Part shown: positions 27,056 through 36,141 of the stretch, one piece after another
Layout: each line of letters begins with the position of its first letter
Position numbering within the stretch: position 1 is the first letter of the stretch
NCBI GenBank assembly: GCA_020635255.1
Contig: JACKAC010000001.1
Coordinates: 372,001-436,000 of the forward strand
Origin: Ignavibacteriales bacterium
GTDB lineage: Bacteria; Bacteroidota; Ignavibacteria; Tepidaquicellales; Tepidaquicellaceae
Direction: 5' to 3'
Length of the DNA: 64,000 bases
The notes under the pieces: generated by a model
Seen by the model: only the letters and a program-made list of their open reading frames with translations
Database searches by the model: none
What the model was told of the DNA's origin: nothing
Translations under genes and position numbers: made by a program

Positions 27056-29764
27056 ATGGCAAAAAAATTTTTATTGCTTATTGTACTTTTTGCCGGCGCG
27101 GGCTTCTTTAATTCTTCGATGGCACAGGATACGGAATCTCCACCGGATTCCACTAAATATTCTACCGAAACCATCGAAATAAACCGTGCCGTTGACCGTG
27201 AAACTCCCGTCTCCTTTAGCAATGTAAGTCAGGAACAAATTGAATCCAGAACATACAGCCAGGATGCTCCTCTGCTTGTTAGAAACGTTCCGGGATTTTA
27301 TTCCTATTCGAGCGACGGAGTCGGAAATGGTGAAGCTAAGCTCTATATTAGGGGGTTTACACAGGAATATGTACAGGTTCTTATAAACGGAATTCCCACA
27401 AATGACCCCGAATCAAATGCCGTTTACTGGTCTAACTGGGGATCGGTTTCCTCGAATGCCGGATCATTCCAGATCCAGCGTGGCGCGGGAAGTTCATTAT
27501 ACGGCGCCGGTTCTTTTGGCGGTTCGTTTAATATAGTTACTCAGCTTCCGAGCCTTACACCTTTCTATGGTCTTGAGTTTGCTGTCGGTGATCCGACCAG
27601 CACGCGATATGGAGTGAAACTGGGTACAGGTTTGCTGGGGGGTAAGTTCTCTTCTGAACTAAATATCCAGAGAAAAGTTGCTAACGGTTCACGTACGGAT
27701 GGCAGGTACGAAGGCTTTAACTACTATACTTCGAATGCCTTCTTTCCGACGTCTAATCAGGTGTTTAAGCTTGTTCTTCACGGAGCTCCGCAGGAACATG
27801 GGTACTCATGGAGTCAGAATATCGCTTACTTCAAAAAATATTCCTATGGCGCTAACCTTGCTCCTTTCCTGCCAAATACTATAGTAGACCAGCTTCCGCC
27901 TAACGCTACTACCGGCGATGCAAACTATGGTCTTACCGACGGTGTTAGAGAACTTGATGGACCAACCTATACCAGCCTTGCTCACAATTTTTTCCACAAA
28001 CCGCAGCTTGAATTATCTCACGCGATTACTCTGAGCAATAAGGCTATACTAAATTCAACATTCTTCTATTCTATCGGACGCGGCGGCGGCTCGAGCCTTA
28101 ATAGCTCCGGTACGGTTTTCCGTCTTAATAGGGGTGTTGGAAGCAACGGTATGACGGTTGATACACTCGTTGTTGATAAGCTGGGTCCTGATGGATTCGT
28201 TGACGACCTTAGCGTTGCAACAAACACCTACCTTGCTAATGCTTTCCAGAGAACAAGTTACTCACTGCACAGCCAGTTTGGTTTGCTTTCCAGCTATACA
28301 CAGCAGGTCAGCAATAAATTCCAATTTACTGCTGGTGGTGAATTCAGAAGTTGGACAGCAGATCACCCGGGTTATTTTACCAATATGTACGGTAATACAA
28401 CAAGGACTTTCCGTTATTCCAGGAGGGATACTTCCGGTAATCTCGGTACTTTCAACCGTGTAGTTTACCAGGGTGACCTTGACGGACCAAACGACGTAGG
28501 TGATCCGTTCAGTTGGAATATAACGGATGCTAACGGTACATATAATAATCAGTACAGAAATTATAGGGGAGAGACACCACAGTTTACTCTGTTTACTCAG
28601 GGAAATCTCCAATTTAATAAGGTGAACTTTATGGGCTCGCTTCAATACGTATGGTACAAATACAAGATCACCGAAAGAATGCCTAGTGAAAATGCTATCG
28701 GTCAACAGTTAACTCAGTCACAGGTTTCATCACTGGGAATAACCCAGGAAGGCGCTATCGGGGATAATTTTTATATGAAGGATAATAGCGGAAACTATTA
28801 CGAGTTTCCTTTGGTAAACGCCGAGAGAAGTCGTGGCTTCTTCCAGCCTAAACTTGGTGTGAACTATAACATAAATAATAATTGGAATACTTTTGCCAGT
28901 TTTGCGCACGTTGAAAGGTTCGTAAACCTCAGCGTTTATTATAACTCCGGCAGAATTAATCCTGATGCGGAAGACGAAAAGTCAAACCAGTTCGAAGCAG
29001 GTGTTGGCTTTGGTAATGAAAATGCTGCTTTAAAGCTCAACGGATACTACATGATCTGGGACAACAAGTCCACTACTATTACAGATCCATCCAAAGCTGG
29101 AGAGCCGGGCTATGACAGAAATGGAAATAAAACCGAACTCATTGGTTCCTCGATAAATAAAGGAATAGAGTTCGAAATGAATGTATCAATTGCTAAACTG
29201 ACTAAGATTCCCGGACTCGGGGTACGCGGATCGTTTACTTATATGGATAATGTATGGAGCGATATACTTCCTTCCGTGGAAACCAATCCGGATGGAACAA
29301 GGAGAGCCTTTAATACTGGTGCTCTCGATCAAAATGGTAACGTTGATACGTTGTATTATGATGAGTTAGACGGTACACCCGTTGCCAGCGGACCTCAGCT
29401 TATCAGTACACTGAGCTTGACTTATAACCATAAGAGCTTCTTTGGTAATATTGATCTAAGCAACTATTCTAGGAATATCCTGCTTGACGGCGGTACATAT
29501 ATGGCTGTCGATGGTGAATTCGTCGGAACTAATGCCGCGGGACAGCAGCTCTTCCAATCCGAATACAGTGATCAATTACCATCTGCTACTATTCTCGATG
29601 CTGACGTTGGTTATAACTTTAATTTCAATAAATATCTTAAAGGAAGTATTACGTTCCAGGTTTTAAATATCTTTGACAGTGAATGGCTCTCCTCTTCTGA
29701 TAACTTCGGTGTAATACCGGGCTTGGGCAGAACATTCAGAGGAAATCTTACTATTGGTTTATAA
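27056..29764 (+). CDS. TonB-dependent outer-membrane receptor
   Basis: A 902-residue receptor with a signal peptide ending at SMAQ (residue 24). A TonB-box-like strand (TETIEINRA, about 38-46) is followed by the plug domain with APLLVRNVPGFY, LYIRGFTQEYVQVLINGIP and the GAGSFGGSFNIVTQ strand. The barrel ends FRGNLTIGL. Unlike the receptor at 22164 it lacks the carboxypeptidase-like domain, so it belongs to the siderophore/metal/vitamin-type group. The ligand cannot be assigned. AAGGAG stands before ATG 27056. It is a single gene between two terminators. Confidence 0.9.
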   Translation: MAKKFLLLIVLFAGAGFFNSSMAQDTESPPDSTKYSTETIEINRAVDRETPVSFSNVSQEQIESRTYSQDAPLLVRNVPGFYSYSSDGVGNGEAKLYIRGFTQEYVQVLINGIPTNDPESNAVYWSNWGSVSSNAGSFQIQRGAGSSLYGAGSFGGSFNIVTQLPSLTPFYGLEFAVGDPTSTRYGVKLGTGLLGGKFSSELNIQRKVANGSRTDGRYEGFNYYTSNAFFPTSNQVFKLVLHGAPQEHGYSWSQNIAYFKKYSYGANLAPFLPNTIVDQLPPNATTGDANYGLTDGVRELDGPTYTSLAHNFFHKPQLELSHAITLSNKAILNSTFFYSIGRGGGSSLNSSGTVFRLNRGVGSNGMTVDTLVVDKLGPDGFVDDLSVATNTYLANAFQRTSYSLHSQFGLLSSYTQQVSNKFQFTAGGEFRSWTADHPGYFTNMYGNTTRTFRYSRRDTSGNLGTFNRVVYQGDLDGPNDVGDPFSWNITDANGTYNNQYRNYRGETPQFTLFTQGNLQFNKVNFMGSLQYVWYKYKITERMPSENAIGQQLTQSQVSSLGITQEGAIGDNFYMKDNSGNYYEFPLVNAERSRGFFQPKLGVNYNINNNWNTFASFAHVERFVNLSVYYNSGRINPDAEDEKSNQFEAGVGFGNENAALKLNGYYMIWDNKSTTITDPSKAGEPGYDRNGNKTELIGSSINKGIEFEMNVSIAKLTKIPGLGVRGSFTYMDNVWSDILPSVETNPDGTRRAFNTGALDQNGNVDTLYYDELDGTPVASGPQLISTLSLTYNHKSFFGNIDLSNYSRNILLDGGTYMAVDGEFVGTNAAGQQLFQSEYSDQLPSATILDADVGYNFNFNKYLKGSITFQVLNIFDSEWLSSSDNFGVIPGLGRTFRGNLTIGL

Positions 29765-29811
29765 GCCGTAGTCTCCACATTCTTTGTTACCACCTTTCAA
29801 ATGAATACGTA

Positions 29812-29841
29812 GACAGCCTGCTTCGGTGGGCTGTTTGCTTT
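29812..29841 (+). terminator. Terminator hairpin after the second TonB receptor
   Basis: ACAGCCTGC and GTGGGCTGT pair (two wobbles) around a TTCG tetraloop and are followed by TTTGCTTT. The stem is stable but the T-run is interrupted. Confidence 0.7.
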
Positions 29842-29883
29842 ATATGTTTATATATACTTTACAATTCCTTAACTTAGATTAAG

Positions 29884-29891
29884 TAAATTTG
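29884..29891 (+). promoter_or_regulatory. Possible -7 box directly at the phosphoesterase start
   Basis: TAAATTTG matches TAnnTTTG and ends three bases before ATG 29895. Transcription would begin about at the start codon, giving a leaderless message. No clear -33 element is visible. Confidence 0.35.
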
Positions 29892-29894
29892 CCA

Positions 29895-30620
29895 ATGGAA
29901 GTTCAGCAGGAAGCTCATTCGGAACAAAATATTCGTGACGTTGATACCGTTATTATTTCAGATGTACATCTGGGCTCACCTGTGTGCCGTGCAAAACGTC
30001 TCGTCGAAGTCCTCGAGGGCTTCCGCTTCAACAGGCTTATCCTAAATGGCGATATCTTCGATGATGTTAATTTTAAACGCCTCAGTAGCGCGCACTGGAA
30101 ATTCCTCTCCTACATCCGCAAAATATCTAACCCCGAAAAGAACATCGAGGTCGTGTGGGTCGAAGGCAATCATGACGAAGGACTTGCCGAAATAATTTCC
30201 GTTCTTATTGGTATTCCCGCTTACAAAGAATACGAATGGGAGCATGCCGGTAAAAAGATACTTGCCATTCACGGCCATCAGTGGGACCGCTTCCTAAATG
30301 AGAACGTTTTTATCAGCAAAGTCGCCGCTGCGTTTTATCTTTACACGCAGAAGTTTGGAAAGGGGAGACAGAAGATATCGCGCTTCCTTAAGCGCAGGAG
30401 CAAGAGATGGCTCCGGCTCACTGGTAAAGTCGCCGGGGGAGCGATAGACCACGCTAAGTTCAAAGGTGTGAACGTTGTGATTTGCGGGCATACACACCAC
30501 ACTTTTCAAAAAGAAGATAAAGGAATAATATACTTTAATTCCGGGTGCTGGACTGATGTACCCTCGTCATTGGTAGTTATAGAGCATTCTGGAGAAATAA
30601 GGATCGAGGATTTTGATTAA
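29895..30620 (+). CDS. Metallophosphoesterase, UDP-2,3-diacylglucosamine hydrolase-like
   Basis: A calcineurin-type phosphoesterase of 241 residues. All five metal motifs are visible: ISDVHLGS, NGDIFDD, EGNHDEG, IHGHQWD and ICGHTHH. Proteins of this length and motif set include LpxH/LpxH2-like enzymes that split UDP-diacylglucosamine in lipid A synthesis, which fits a Gram-negative host, but other substrates are possible. ATG 29895 is preferred over TTG 29889, two codons upstream. The gene is alone between terminators. Confidence 0.8.
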   Translation: MEVQQEAHSEQNIRDVDTVIISDVHLGSPVCRAKRLVEVLEGFRFNRLILNGDIFDDVNFKRLSSAHWKFLSYIRKISNPEKNIEVVWVEGNHDEGLAEIISVLIGIPAYKEYEWEHAGKKILAIHGHQWDRFLNENVFISKVAAAFYLYTQKFGKGRQKISRFLKRRSKRWLRLTGKVAGGAIDHAKFKGVNVVICGHTHHTFQKEDKGIIYFNSGCWTDVPSSLVVIEHSGEIRIEDFD

Positions 30621-30732
30621 AATTTCCTAATTATTGAAACTTTCCCGGGAAATTACGTACTATTAAATGAAGCTAGGATAGGTCAAAAACCTTCCAAAAA
30701 ACTACGTTAATTTCCTCTTGTTTTAGTTGAAT

Positions 30733-30757
30733 GCCCGCCTCAAATGGCGGGCTTTTT
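30733..30757 (+). terminator. Rho-independent terminator after the phosphoesterase gene
   Basis: A perfect seven-pair GC stem GCCCGCC/GGCGGGC with loop TCAAAT is followed by TTTTT, 113 bases beyond the stop codon. Confidence 0.88.
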
Positions 30758-30869
30758 ATATAAAAATTTTTTTTTCAGGTATTTGAAACTTATTCTCTGA
30801 TACGTCCGTACATTAGATAAAATCGTTCTTTTCACACACATTTTTTCCCTTTGTTTTAATTGTAAGGAT
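30758..30869 (+). promoter_or_regulatory. Gene-free leader between two terminators, upstream of crcB
   Basis: These 112 bases hold no open frame worth calling. They start after one intrinsic terminator and end at another that sits just before crcB. The layout fits a regulated leader whose terminator is switched, or a small independent RNA. The known fluoride-riboswitch consensus was looked for by eye and not recognised. Confidence 0.3.
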
Positions 30870-30908
30870 ACCGCCTTGAATCCCATCGAGGCGGTTTTTT
30901 TTATGTTT
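30870..30908 (+). terminator. Intrinsic terminator 33 bases before crcB
   Basis: ACCGCCTTGA and TCGAGGCGGT form a ten-pair stem with one wobble, loop ATCCCA, followed by at least eight T. No complete gene lies between this and the preceding terminator, so it may attenuate crcB transcription. Confidence 0.82.
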
Positions 30909-30940
30909 AAAAAGCTCCTGTTTTTCCCTAATTTCAAGCA

Positions 30941-31315
30941 ATGCAGATAATTCTTATAGGAATAGGAGGTTTCCTGGGAGCTATATCCAGGTTTCTTCTA
31001 TCCAGATTCGTCAATTCAGCCGTGACGAGTTTTCCCTACGGAACGCTCGCCGTAAATGTCATTGGCAGTTTTCTTCTTGCCCTCATATTGTATGGATTGT
31101 CCTTTGAAAAGCAAATTTCCATTAATCTCCGTGATCTTCTTGCTATTGGCTTTATGGGATCCTTTACGACAATGTCTGCATTTTCATACGAGACCATGCG
31201 CTTTATTGAGCTGGGACAGGTTTTCCCGGCAGTAATAAATGTAGTTTTAAATGTAGTGCTTTGCCTGCTCGCGGTTTTTCTCGGCAGGGAATTGGCTTTA
31301 ATTATATCCAGGTAA
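30941..31315 (+). CDS. crcB: Fluoride channel CrcB/Fluc
   Basis: Inner-membrane fluoride exporter of 124 residues, a dual-topology dimer in the family. Four hydrophobic helices are visible. Conserved segments are GGFLGAISRFLLSR (8-21), YGTLAVNVIGSFLL with the essential Asn, and GFMGSFTTMSAFSYE with the Phe-box and TM3 break. It removes toxic fluoride from the cytoplasm. One base separates it from the DUF190 gene, forming a pair often seen with crcB. Confidence 0.93.
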   Translation: MQIILIGIGGFLGAISRFLLSRFVNSAVTSFPYGTLAVNVIGSFLLALILYGLSFEKQISINLRDLLAIGFMGSFTTMSAFSYETMRFIELGQVFPAVINVVLNVVLCLLAVFLGRELALIISR

Positions 31316-31316
31316 A

Positions 31317-31658
31317 ATGCAGAAAGAATCCGAAGCAAGATTGTTACGTATCTTTATTGGTGAAAGCGATAAGTTCGAAGGTAAGACCCTTTATCAATAT
31401 CTGGTTGAATACCTTCGTAAAAATCATTACTCCGGTGTGACCGTACTTCGCGGCATCAGCGGGTTCGGCAAAGACAGCAAGATCCATACATCAGACATTC
31501 TTACTCTTTCATCTGACCTCCCGATCGTCATTGAGATCGTTGATACCGTAGAAAAAATAGATGCTTTAAAGAAAGTGTTTGATGAGACTAATATGATTGG
31601 CAGCGCATTGATCACTGAGGAAAAAATAAAGATCATTCAATACGGAAGGAACGAATAA
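31317..31658 (+). CDS. DUF190 domain protein
   Basis: A 113-residue cytosolic protein of the DUF190 family: RLLRIFIGESDKFEGKTLYQ (9-28), VTVLRGISGFGKDSKIHTSD in the middle and LPIVIEIVDT near residue 80. The fold resembles PII-like alpha/beta regulators. Members commonly sit beside crcB, so a role in fluoride response is inferred but not established. Its stop touches the stop of the convergent pyrophosphatase gene with no gap. Confidence 0.85.
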   Translation: MQKESEARLLRIFIGESDKFEGKTLYQYLVEYLRKNHYSGVTVLRGISGFGKDSKIHTSDILTLSSDLPIVIEIVDTVEKIDALKKVFDETNMIGSALITEEKIKIIQYGRNE

Positions 31659-32333
31659 CTACCTTCCTGCCTTCAGAAGCTCATTGATATTCCCGTACAG
31701 ATTGATGTAATCATCATAGCTTCTCCTTACTATTTCCTGTGCTTCCTCTTTATTGTATACGTGTGTTATCTCGACCTCCTTACGATGCTTACCGGGCGCT
31801 TCTTTGTATGTAAGGAAGTAGTGCTTTAACCTGTCTATCAATTGCTCCGGACAGTCCGTTATATCTTTCCAGTTACCATAAACACTGTCGCCCTTCATCA
31901 CCGCGATTATCTTATCGTCCGCTTCATTGTTATCTATCATCCTCAGACCACCGATAGGGATTGCCTTCAGCAAAATATTTCCCATATTGATAACCTTTTC
32001 TGTCAGCACGCAAATATCCAGCGGATCGCCGTCTCCCTTGATAGCATCCCTTCCGGCTTTTTCACGGCAATACTCTGCCACCTTTTCACCGCAATAAGTC
32101 TGCGGTATAAAGCCGTATGGCGTTGGGCATATATTGGAATACATTTGCGGACGGTCTATCGTTAATATCCCGCTGTTCTTATCAATTTCATATTTAACCG
32201 TGTCGGTAGGAACTATCTCTATGTAGCTGGTGACTATCTCCGGGCAATTTTCTCCTATATTTACTCCGTGCCACGGGTGAGCCTTTAATATGCTTCTTAT
32301 CTCACCCCATATTTTCGCAAGTTCTTTTTCCAT
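31659..32333 (-). CDS. ppa: Inorganic pyrophosphatase, family I
   Basis: Soluble enzyme that hydrolyses pyrophosphate to phosphate and so drives biosynthetic reactions. It is 224 residues long. The magnesium site DGDPLDICVL with its acidic cluster, MKGDSVYG and the KHYFLTYKE segment are visible. The N-terminus (HPWHGVNIGENCPEIVTSYI) resembles the longer variant found in some Bacteroidota and plastid-like enzymes rather than the 175-residue E. coli form. It lies eight bases after ruvA and is probably the last gene of the yebC-ruvC-ruvA run. Confidence 0.92.
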   Translation of the reverse strand: MEKELAKIWGEIRSILKAHPWHGVNIGENCPEIVTSYIEIVPTDTVKYEIDKNSGILTIDRPQMYSNICPTPYGFIPQTYCGEKVAEYCREKAGRDAIKGDGDPLDICVLTEKVINMGNILLKAIPIGGLRMIDNNEADDKIIAVMKGDSVYGNWKDITDCPEQLIDRLKHYFLTYKEAPGKHRKEVEITHVYNKEEAQEIVRRSYDDYINLYGNINELLKAGR

Positions 32334-32341
32334 GTATGATT

Positions 32342-32941
32342 TTATGAGTTATACTGTAATGATCTGCGGATTATTTCCTCTGTGCTGAGCTCCGATGCAC
32401 CGTTCTTTGTTACCTCTGTAATTACCTTATCGGCTTCGTTCTTTGTAAAGCCCAGGTTTACGAGTGCGTTTATTGCGTCCAATATGTTCCTGTCTTTTGA
32501 ATCTACTGTCTGCTGACCGCCTGTAATTTCCTCACCGCTTGTTATCTTGAATATCTTATCTTTCAGAGTCATCGCTATAAGCTCTATCTTCTTTGCTCCA
32601 AGCCCCGGTATCTTAATGCCTCTTCCTGTTCCCGTGATCAATCCCATTACTTCCTCGAATGATGAATGTGTCAGCACGTTGTGAGCGAGCTTCGGTCCTA
32701 TCCCGCTTACGCTTATAAGAAGTTTAAAAAGCTCTCTTTCTTTATCATCGGCAAACCCATACAATATAAGCGAGTTCTCTTTTACGTCGAGGTATGTTAT
32801 GACTGCTAACTCGGTATCGGAGTCTTCCGTGCTTTGTGCCAGTTTTTTCGTAACGAATATCTGGTAACCCACTCCGTTTACGTCGAGCAGGATCTCATTT
32901 TCGCGTGATGATATTAATTTTCCTCTTAGAGATGATATCAT
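32342..32941 (-). CDS. ruvA: Holliday junction branch migration protein RuvA
   Basis: Tetrameric junction-binding subunit of RuvAB, 199 residues from the ATG at 32941. That start (MISSLRGKL) matches the family N-terminus; a longer in-frame version from 32995 would add 18 residues not seen in RuvA. An OB-fold domain (1-65), two helix-hairpin-helix motifs (LISVSGIGPKLAHNVL and KIPGLGAKKIELI) and a C-terminal RuvB-binding domain (LVNLGFTKNEADKVI) are in order. It follows ruvC by two bases. Confidence 0.92.
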   Translation of the reverse strand: MISSLRGKLISSRENEILLDVNGVGYQIFVTKKLAQSTEDSDTELAVITYLDVKENSLILYGFADDKERELFKLLISVSGIGPKLAHNVLTHSSFEEVMGLITGTGRGIKIPGLGAKKIELIAMTLKDKIFKITSGEEITGGQQTVDSKDRNILDAINALVNLGFTKNEADKVITEVTKNGASELSTEEIIRRSLQYNS

Positions 32942-32943
32942 AC

Positions 32944-33516
32944 TTATCTGGAAGAGATTATTTTTTCGGGATTTTCCTCTATATATTTTTTCCAATCATA
33001 CTTCTTCTTGCCTTTACCATTGGTCGTGATCTTACTCGTTATATTAAAGTAATGACATACTGCTACCGCTAATGCATCGGACGAATCCATGAATTCCGGG
33101 TCCTCTTTAAATTCCAGTATGTTCTTTATTATCGTCCTCACGTGCTCCTTTGATGCTGAACCTTTTCCCGTAACGGATTTTTTTATTTCCCTCGGAGAGT
33201 ATTCCGATATTGTAAGACTGTGGTTTACCGCTGCTATTATTGCCACGCCCCGTGCCTGTCCCAGCTTCAATGTTGACTGCACGTTCTTGCTGTAAAACGC
33301 CGTCTCTATCGCGAATTCATCCGGCTTGAATTCATCTATGCACTGCAGACAATTGTCATATATCTTCTTTAATCGGTTGGGGAGTGGTTCGGCAGGCTTG
33401 AGATTTATACTGCCGTAGTGAATAAGGGTTACATCCTTGCCGTTCCTGCCGGTAAGGCATTCTATGATACCAATTCCTGTTATCAGCGTGCCGGGGTCTA
33501 TGCCTATTATGCGCAT
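32944..33516 (-). CDS. ruvC: Crossover junction endodeoxyribonuclease RuvC
   Basis: Holliday junction resolvase of 190 residues. The start is ATG 33516 (MRIIGIDPGT), the canonical N-terminus; an upstream GTG at 33549 would add 11 unrelated residues. Acidic catalytic residues are visible in GIDPGT, in AIETAFYSKN and in the C-terminal DSSDALAVAVCH. A lysine-rich tail of about 30 residues (KGKKKYDWKKY) extends past the usual end. It lies between yebC and ruvA. Confidence 0.93.
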   Translation of the reverse strand: MRIIGIDPGTLITGIGIIECLTGRNGKDVTLIHYGSINLKPAEPLPNRLKKIYDNCLQCIDEFKPDEFAIETAFYSKNVQSTLKLGQARGVAIIAAVNHSLTISEYSPREIKKSVTGKGSASKEHVRTIIKNILEFKEDPEFMDSSDALAVAVCHYFNITSKITTNGKGKKKYDWKKYIEENPEKIISSR

Positions 33517-33567
33517 ATTGATATTAACTGCGAATCCCGCCTCTAACACCCGCGGGAATCCTAAAAT

Positions 33568-34308
33568 CTATCCTGCCTCTTCCTCTACTTCCAGGTCGGC
33601 ATTTGAATATACGTTTTGAACGTCGTCGTTATCTTCTATTGCTTCAACGAACCTTATTACGTCCTCTGCTTCCTTTCCTTCCTTCTCTACAAGGTCCTTA
33701 GCTAAATACTGCAGTGAAGATTCTTCGCTTTCTATCCCTTTTCCCTCGAGAGCTTTACGCACGTCCTCGAAATTCTCCACGCTCGATATTACTTCATAAT
33801 AATCATCGTCGCTTTTCAGATCATCCGCGCCCGCTTCGAGTATTATCTCCATTAGGTCGTCTTCTTTTATCAAACTCTTCTTGATCGAAATTACTCCCTT
33901 ACGCTCGAACATCCACGCAACCGATCCGCTCTCACCCATGTTACCGCCGTTCTTTGAAATAAGGTGACGCAGGTCAGCCACCGTCCTGTTCTTGTTATCT
34001 GTCAAACATTCTATTATAACCGCGACACCATGAGGACCGTATGCTTCGTAGTTGATTTCTTCGTAGCTCACCCCTTCCAGCTCACCCGTTCCTTTTTTAA
34101 TAGCCCTGTTGATATTATCCATAGGTGTATTATTAGACTTGGCAGTATTTATTGCAAGCCTTAACCTTGGATTTGCATCCGGGTCTCCGCCCTTCTCTTT
34201 TGCGGCTACAGTGATTTCCTTGAGCAATTTCGTGAAAATTTTGCCTCTTTTAGCGTCTATTGCCGCTTTTTTCCTTTTAATCGTTGACCATTTGGAATGT
34301 CCTGACAC
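33568..34308 (-). CDS. yebC: YebC/TACO1 family protein (TACO1-like translation factor or regulator)
   Basis: A 246-residue protein starting MSGHSKWSTIKRKKAAIDA, the family signature, followed by AAKEKGGDPDANPRLR and the VAWMFERKG segment of the second domain. YebC proteins were annotated as DNA-binding regulators and some are known to help translation of difficult motifs; which applies here is not visible. It opens the yebC-ruvC-ruvA run, a conserved gene order. Confidence 0.93.
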   Translation of the reverse strand: MSGHSKWSTIKRKKAAIDAKRGKIFTKLLKEITVAAKEKGGDPDANPRLRLAINTAKSNNTPMDNINRAIKKGTGELEGVSYEEINYEAYGPHGVAVIIECLTDNKNRTVADLRHLISKNGGNMGESGSVAWMFERKGVISIKKSLIKEDDLMEIILEAGADDLKSDDDYYEVISSVENFEDVRKALEGKGIESEESSLQYLAKDLVEKEGKEAEDVIRFVEAIEDNDDVQNVYSNADLEVEEEAG

Positions 34309-34345
34309 TTTATCTCCGGTAAGATTTATTTACTTAAAAATTTCC

Positions 34346-34358
34346 CAAAAATAACAAA
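34346..34358 (-). promoter_or_regulatory. Possible -7 boxes for the yebC operon
   Basis: On the reverse strand two overlapping exact TAnnTTTG matches occur: TATGTTTG (34362-34355, partly outside this interval) and TATTTTTG (34353-34346). Either would start transcription 30-45 bases before the yebC ATG. No matching TTG at -33 was found. Confidence 0.3.
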
Positions 34359-34370
34359 CATAGGCTATTT

Positions 34371-36116
34371 TTAATATGGAAATTTAATATCCCTGATTCT
34401 GAGCTTTGTCTTGTAGGCGCCGTTCCAGTAGTTATTATCTATGGAATAGCATATATCGCAGTACCTGCCCGGCTGTATGTCATCGTGAAATTTCTCCGAC
34501 GAAAAGAATACCGCGTCGAATACAAGCTCACTTTCTTCTTCTTTTACTCGGAATATATGCGTGTGGCTCTTTGCGTAACGTACGTCTCCAACGATCTGCA
34601 CTTTTTTCGTCGTGAATATAGGCGTCATGTTTTCAGGTCCGTACGGTTCGAAGAATGTGAGTATTTTCACGAACTGGTTGCTTATATCTTCGAATGAAAG
34701 CTCAGCGTCTATGAGCATTTCCGGTAAAAGCTGATCCTGTGAAAGCTCCTCGCTTGCTATCTTATTGAGCATAGTCTTGAATCCGTCTATCTTATCTATC
34801 TCAATTTCCAGTCCCGCCGCATGGTAATGTCCTCCGAACTGTATCAGTTCGTGCTCGCACTTCTTCAGTGCTTCGTAAATATTAAATCCGGTTATACTTC
34901 TTGCGCTTCCTTTTGCGACCCCGTTCACCGTTGTCAGCACGACCGAGGGAAGATGAAATTTTTCCACCAGCCTTGCCGCGACTATCCCGATAACACCCGG
35001 ATGCCAATCTTCATTATGTACTACAAGCGTATAGTTGCTCGATTCTACCACAAGCTCCTCGCATTCTCTTATAGCATGCTCAGTGATTGTCTTATCGATC
35101 TCTCGCCTGTTCAGGTTTTCCTCGTTCAGCTCATCCGCGAGCTTCACTAGTTCCTCATCATCAATACTGGTTAACATCTCCACTGCGCGCTTTGCATCGC
35201 CTAGTCTGCCCACAGCGTTTATCCTGGGAGCTAGCGTAAACACTATCTTTGCCGTGTTTAGCGTTCCCGGAGTAACACCGCTTGCCTCGAGTATTGTCCT
35301 GATCGAGGGACGCGGATTGTTATTTATCATTTCCAGTCCTTCGTGAAGTATGATACGGTTTTCGTCTATGAGAGGTACGATATCGGAAGCGGTTGCAATC
35401 GCGACAAAGTCCAGAAGCGTATAAGCGAACTCTTCTTCCTTCATCAGCTTACATGCGCCTTGTATAAGTTTGAATGCAACACCGGTACCGCAGAGATACT
35501 TGAAAGGATATGTGTCGTCTTCCCGTATCGGGTCCAGTACTGCAAACGCATCAGGGATCCTGTCCGGCGGTCTGTGGTGATCGCATATAATAAAATCTAT
35601 ACCGAGTGTCTTTGCGTACTCGACTTTATCATATGCGGTTATTCCGCAGTCTATCGAAACGATGAGTTTTATTCCCTGCTCGTGAGCCAGGTTGATAGCC
35701 TTCTCGGAAATTCCGTAACCCTCTTCTATTCTGTCTGGAATGTAAATGATTGAATCTACTCCGAAGTGCTTGAGGAAGAGATAAAACATTGAAACACCGC
35801 ATGTTCCGTCGACATCATAATCGCCCAATACCATTATTTTTTCTTTGCTGGCGATTATATCGGAGATGCGCTCTGATGCTTTCTGACCGTCCTTTAAAAG
35901 GAACGGATCGTAAAGCCTTTCTTTGGTCGGCTTAAAAAACTTTACCGTCTTAGCGTAATTGGTGATACCTCTGGAAAAAAGCAGCCGCAAGATCATCTCC
36001 GGAACCTGTATGTTCGTCCGGAGAGCTCTCATCTCTGTTATAAAATTGTCTATGCTTTCTTCGTGATCGGACCCATTACTCCCTACTAATTCTTTTAATT
36101 TCCAAATTTTTTCCAA
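34371..36116 (-). CDS. recJ: Single-stranded-DNA-specific exonuclease RecJ
   Basis: A 5'-3' exonuclease of the DHH superfamily, 581 residues. Motif I is VLGDYDVDGTCG, the DHH motif is ICDHHRPPD, and the DHHA1 domain contains HPGVIGIVAARLVEKF and GGHYHAAGLE. A C-terminal OB domain completes it. It acts in recombination and mismatch repair. The start is TTG at 36116; the nearby ATG at 36123 is out of frame and an in-frame stop lies just upstream. It follows tRNA-Leu by 25 bases and may share its transcript. Confidence 0.92.
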   Translation of the reverse strand: MEKIWKLKELVGSNGSDHEESIDNFITEMRALRTNIQVPEMILRLLFSRGITNYAKTVKFFKPTKERLYDPFLLKDGQKASERISDIIASKEKIMVLGDYDVDGTCGVSMFYLFLKHFGVDSIIYIPDRIEEGYGISEKAINLAHEQGIKLIVSIDCGITAYDKVEYAKTLGIDFIICDHHRPPDRIPDAFAVLDPIREDDTYPFKYLCGTGVAFKLIQGACKLMKEEEFAYTLLDFVAIATASDIVPLIDENRIILHEGLEMINNNPRPSIRTILEASGVTPGTLNTAKIVFTLAPRINAVGRLGDAKRAVEMLTSIDDEELVKLADELNEENLNRREIDKTITEHAIRECEELVVESSNYTLVVHNEDWHPGVIGIVAARLVEKFHLPSVVLTTVNGVAKGSARSITGFNIYEALKKCEHELIQFGGHYHAAGLEIEIDKIDGFKTMLNKIASEELSQDQLLPEMLIDAELSFEDISNQFVKILTFFEPYGPENMTPIFTTKKVQIVGDVRYAKSHTHIFRVKEEESELVFDAVFFSSEKFHDDIQPGRYCDICYSIDNNYWNGAYKTKLRIRDIKFPY

Positions 36117-36141
36117 CGCCCATAATTATTAAATTAATTTG

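Noticed and set aside
30758..30940. Fluoride riboswitch upstream of crcB
   Set aside because: The conserved pseudoknot and CUGAUG-type core could not be recognised; only a vaguely similar CTGATACGTCCGTAC stretch is present and the order of parts is wrong.
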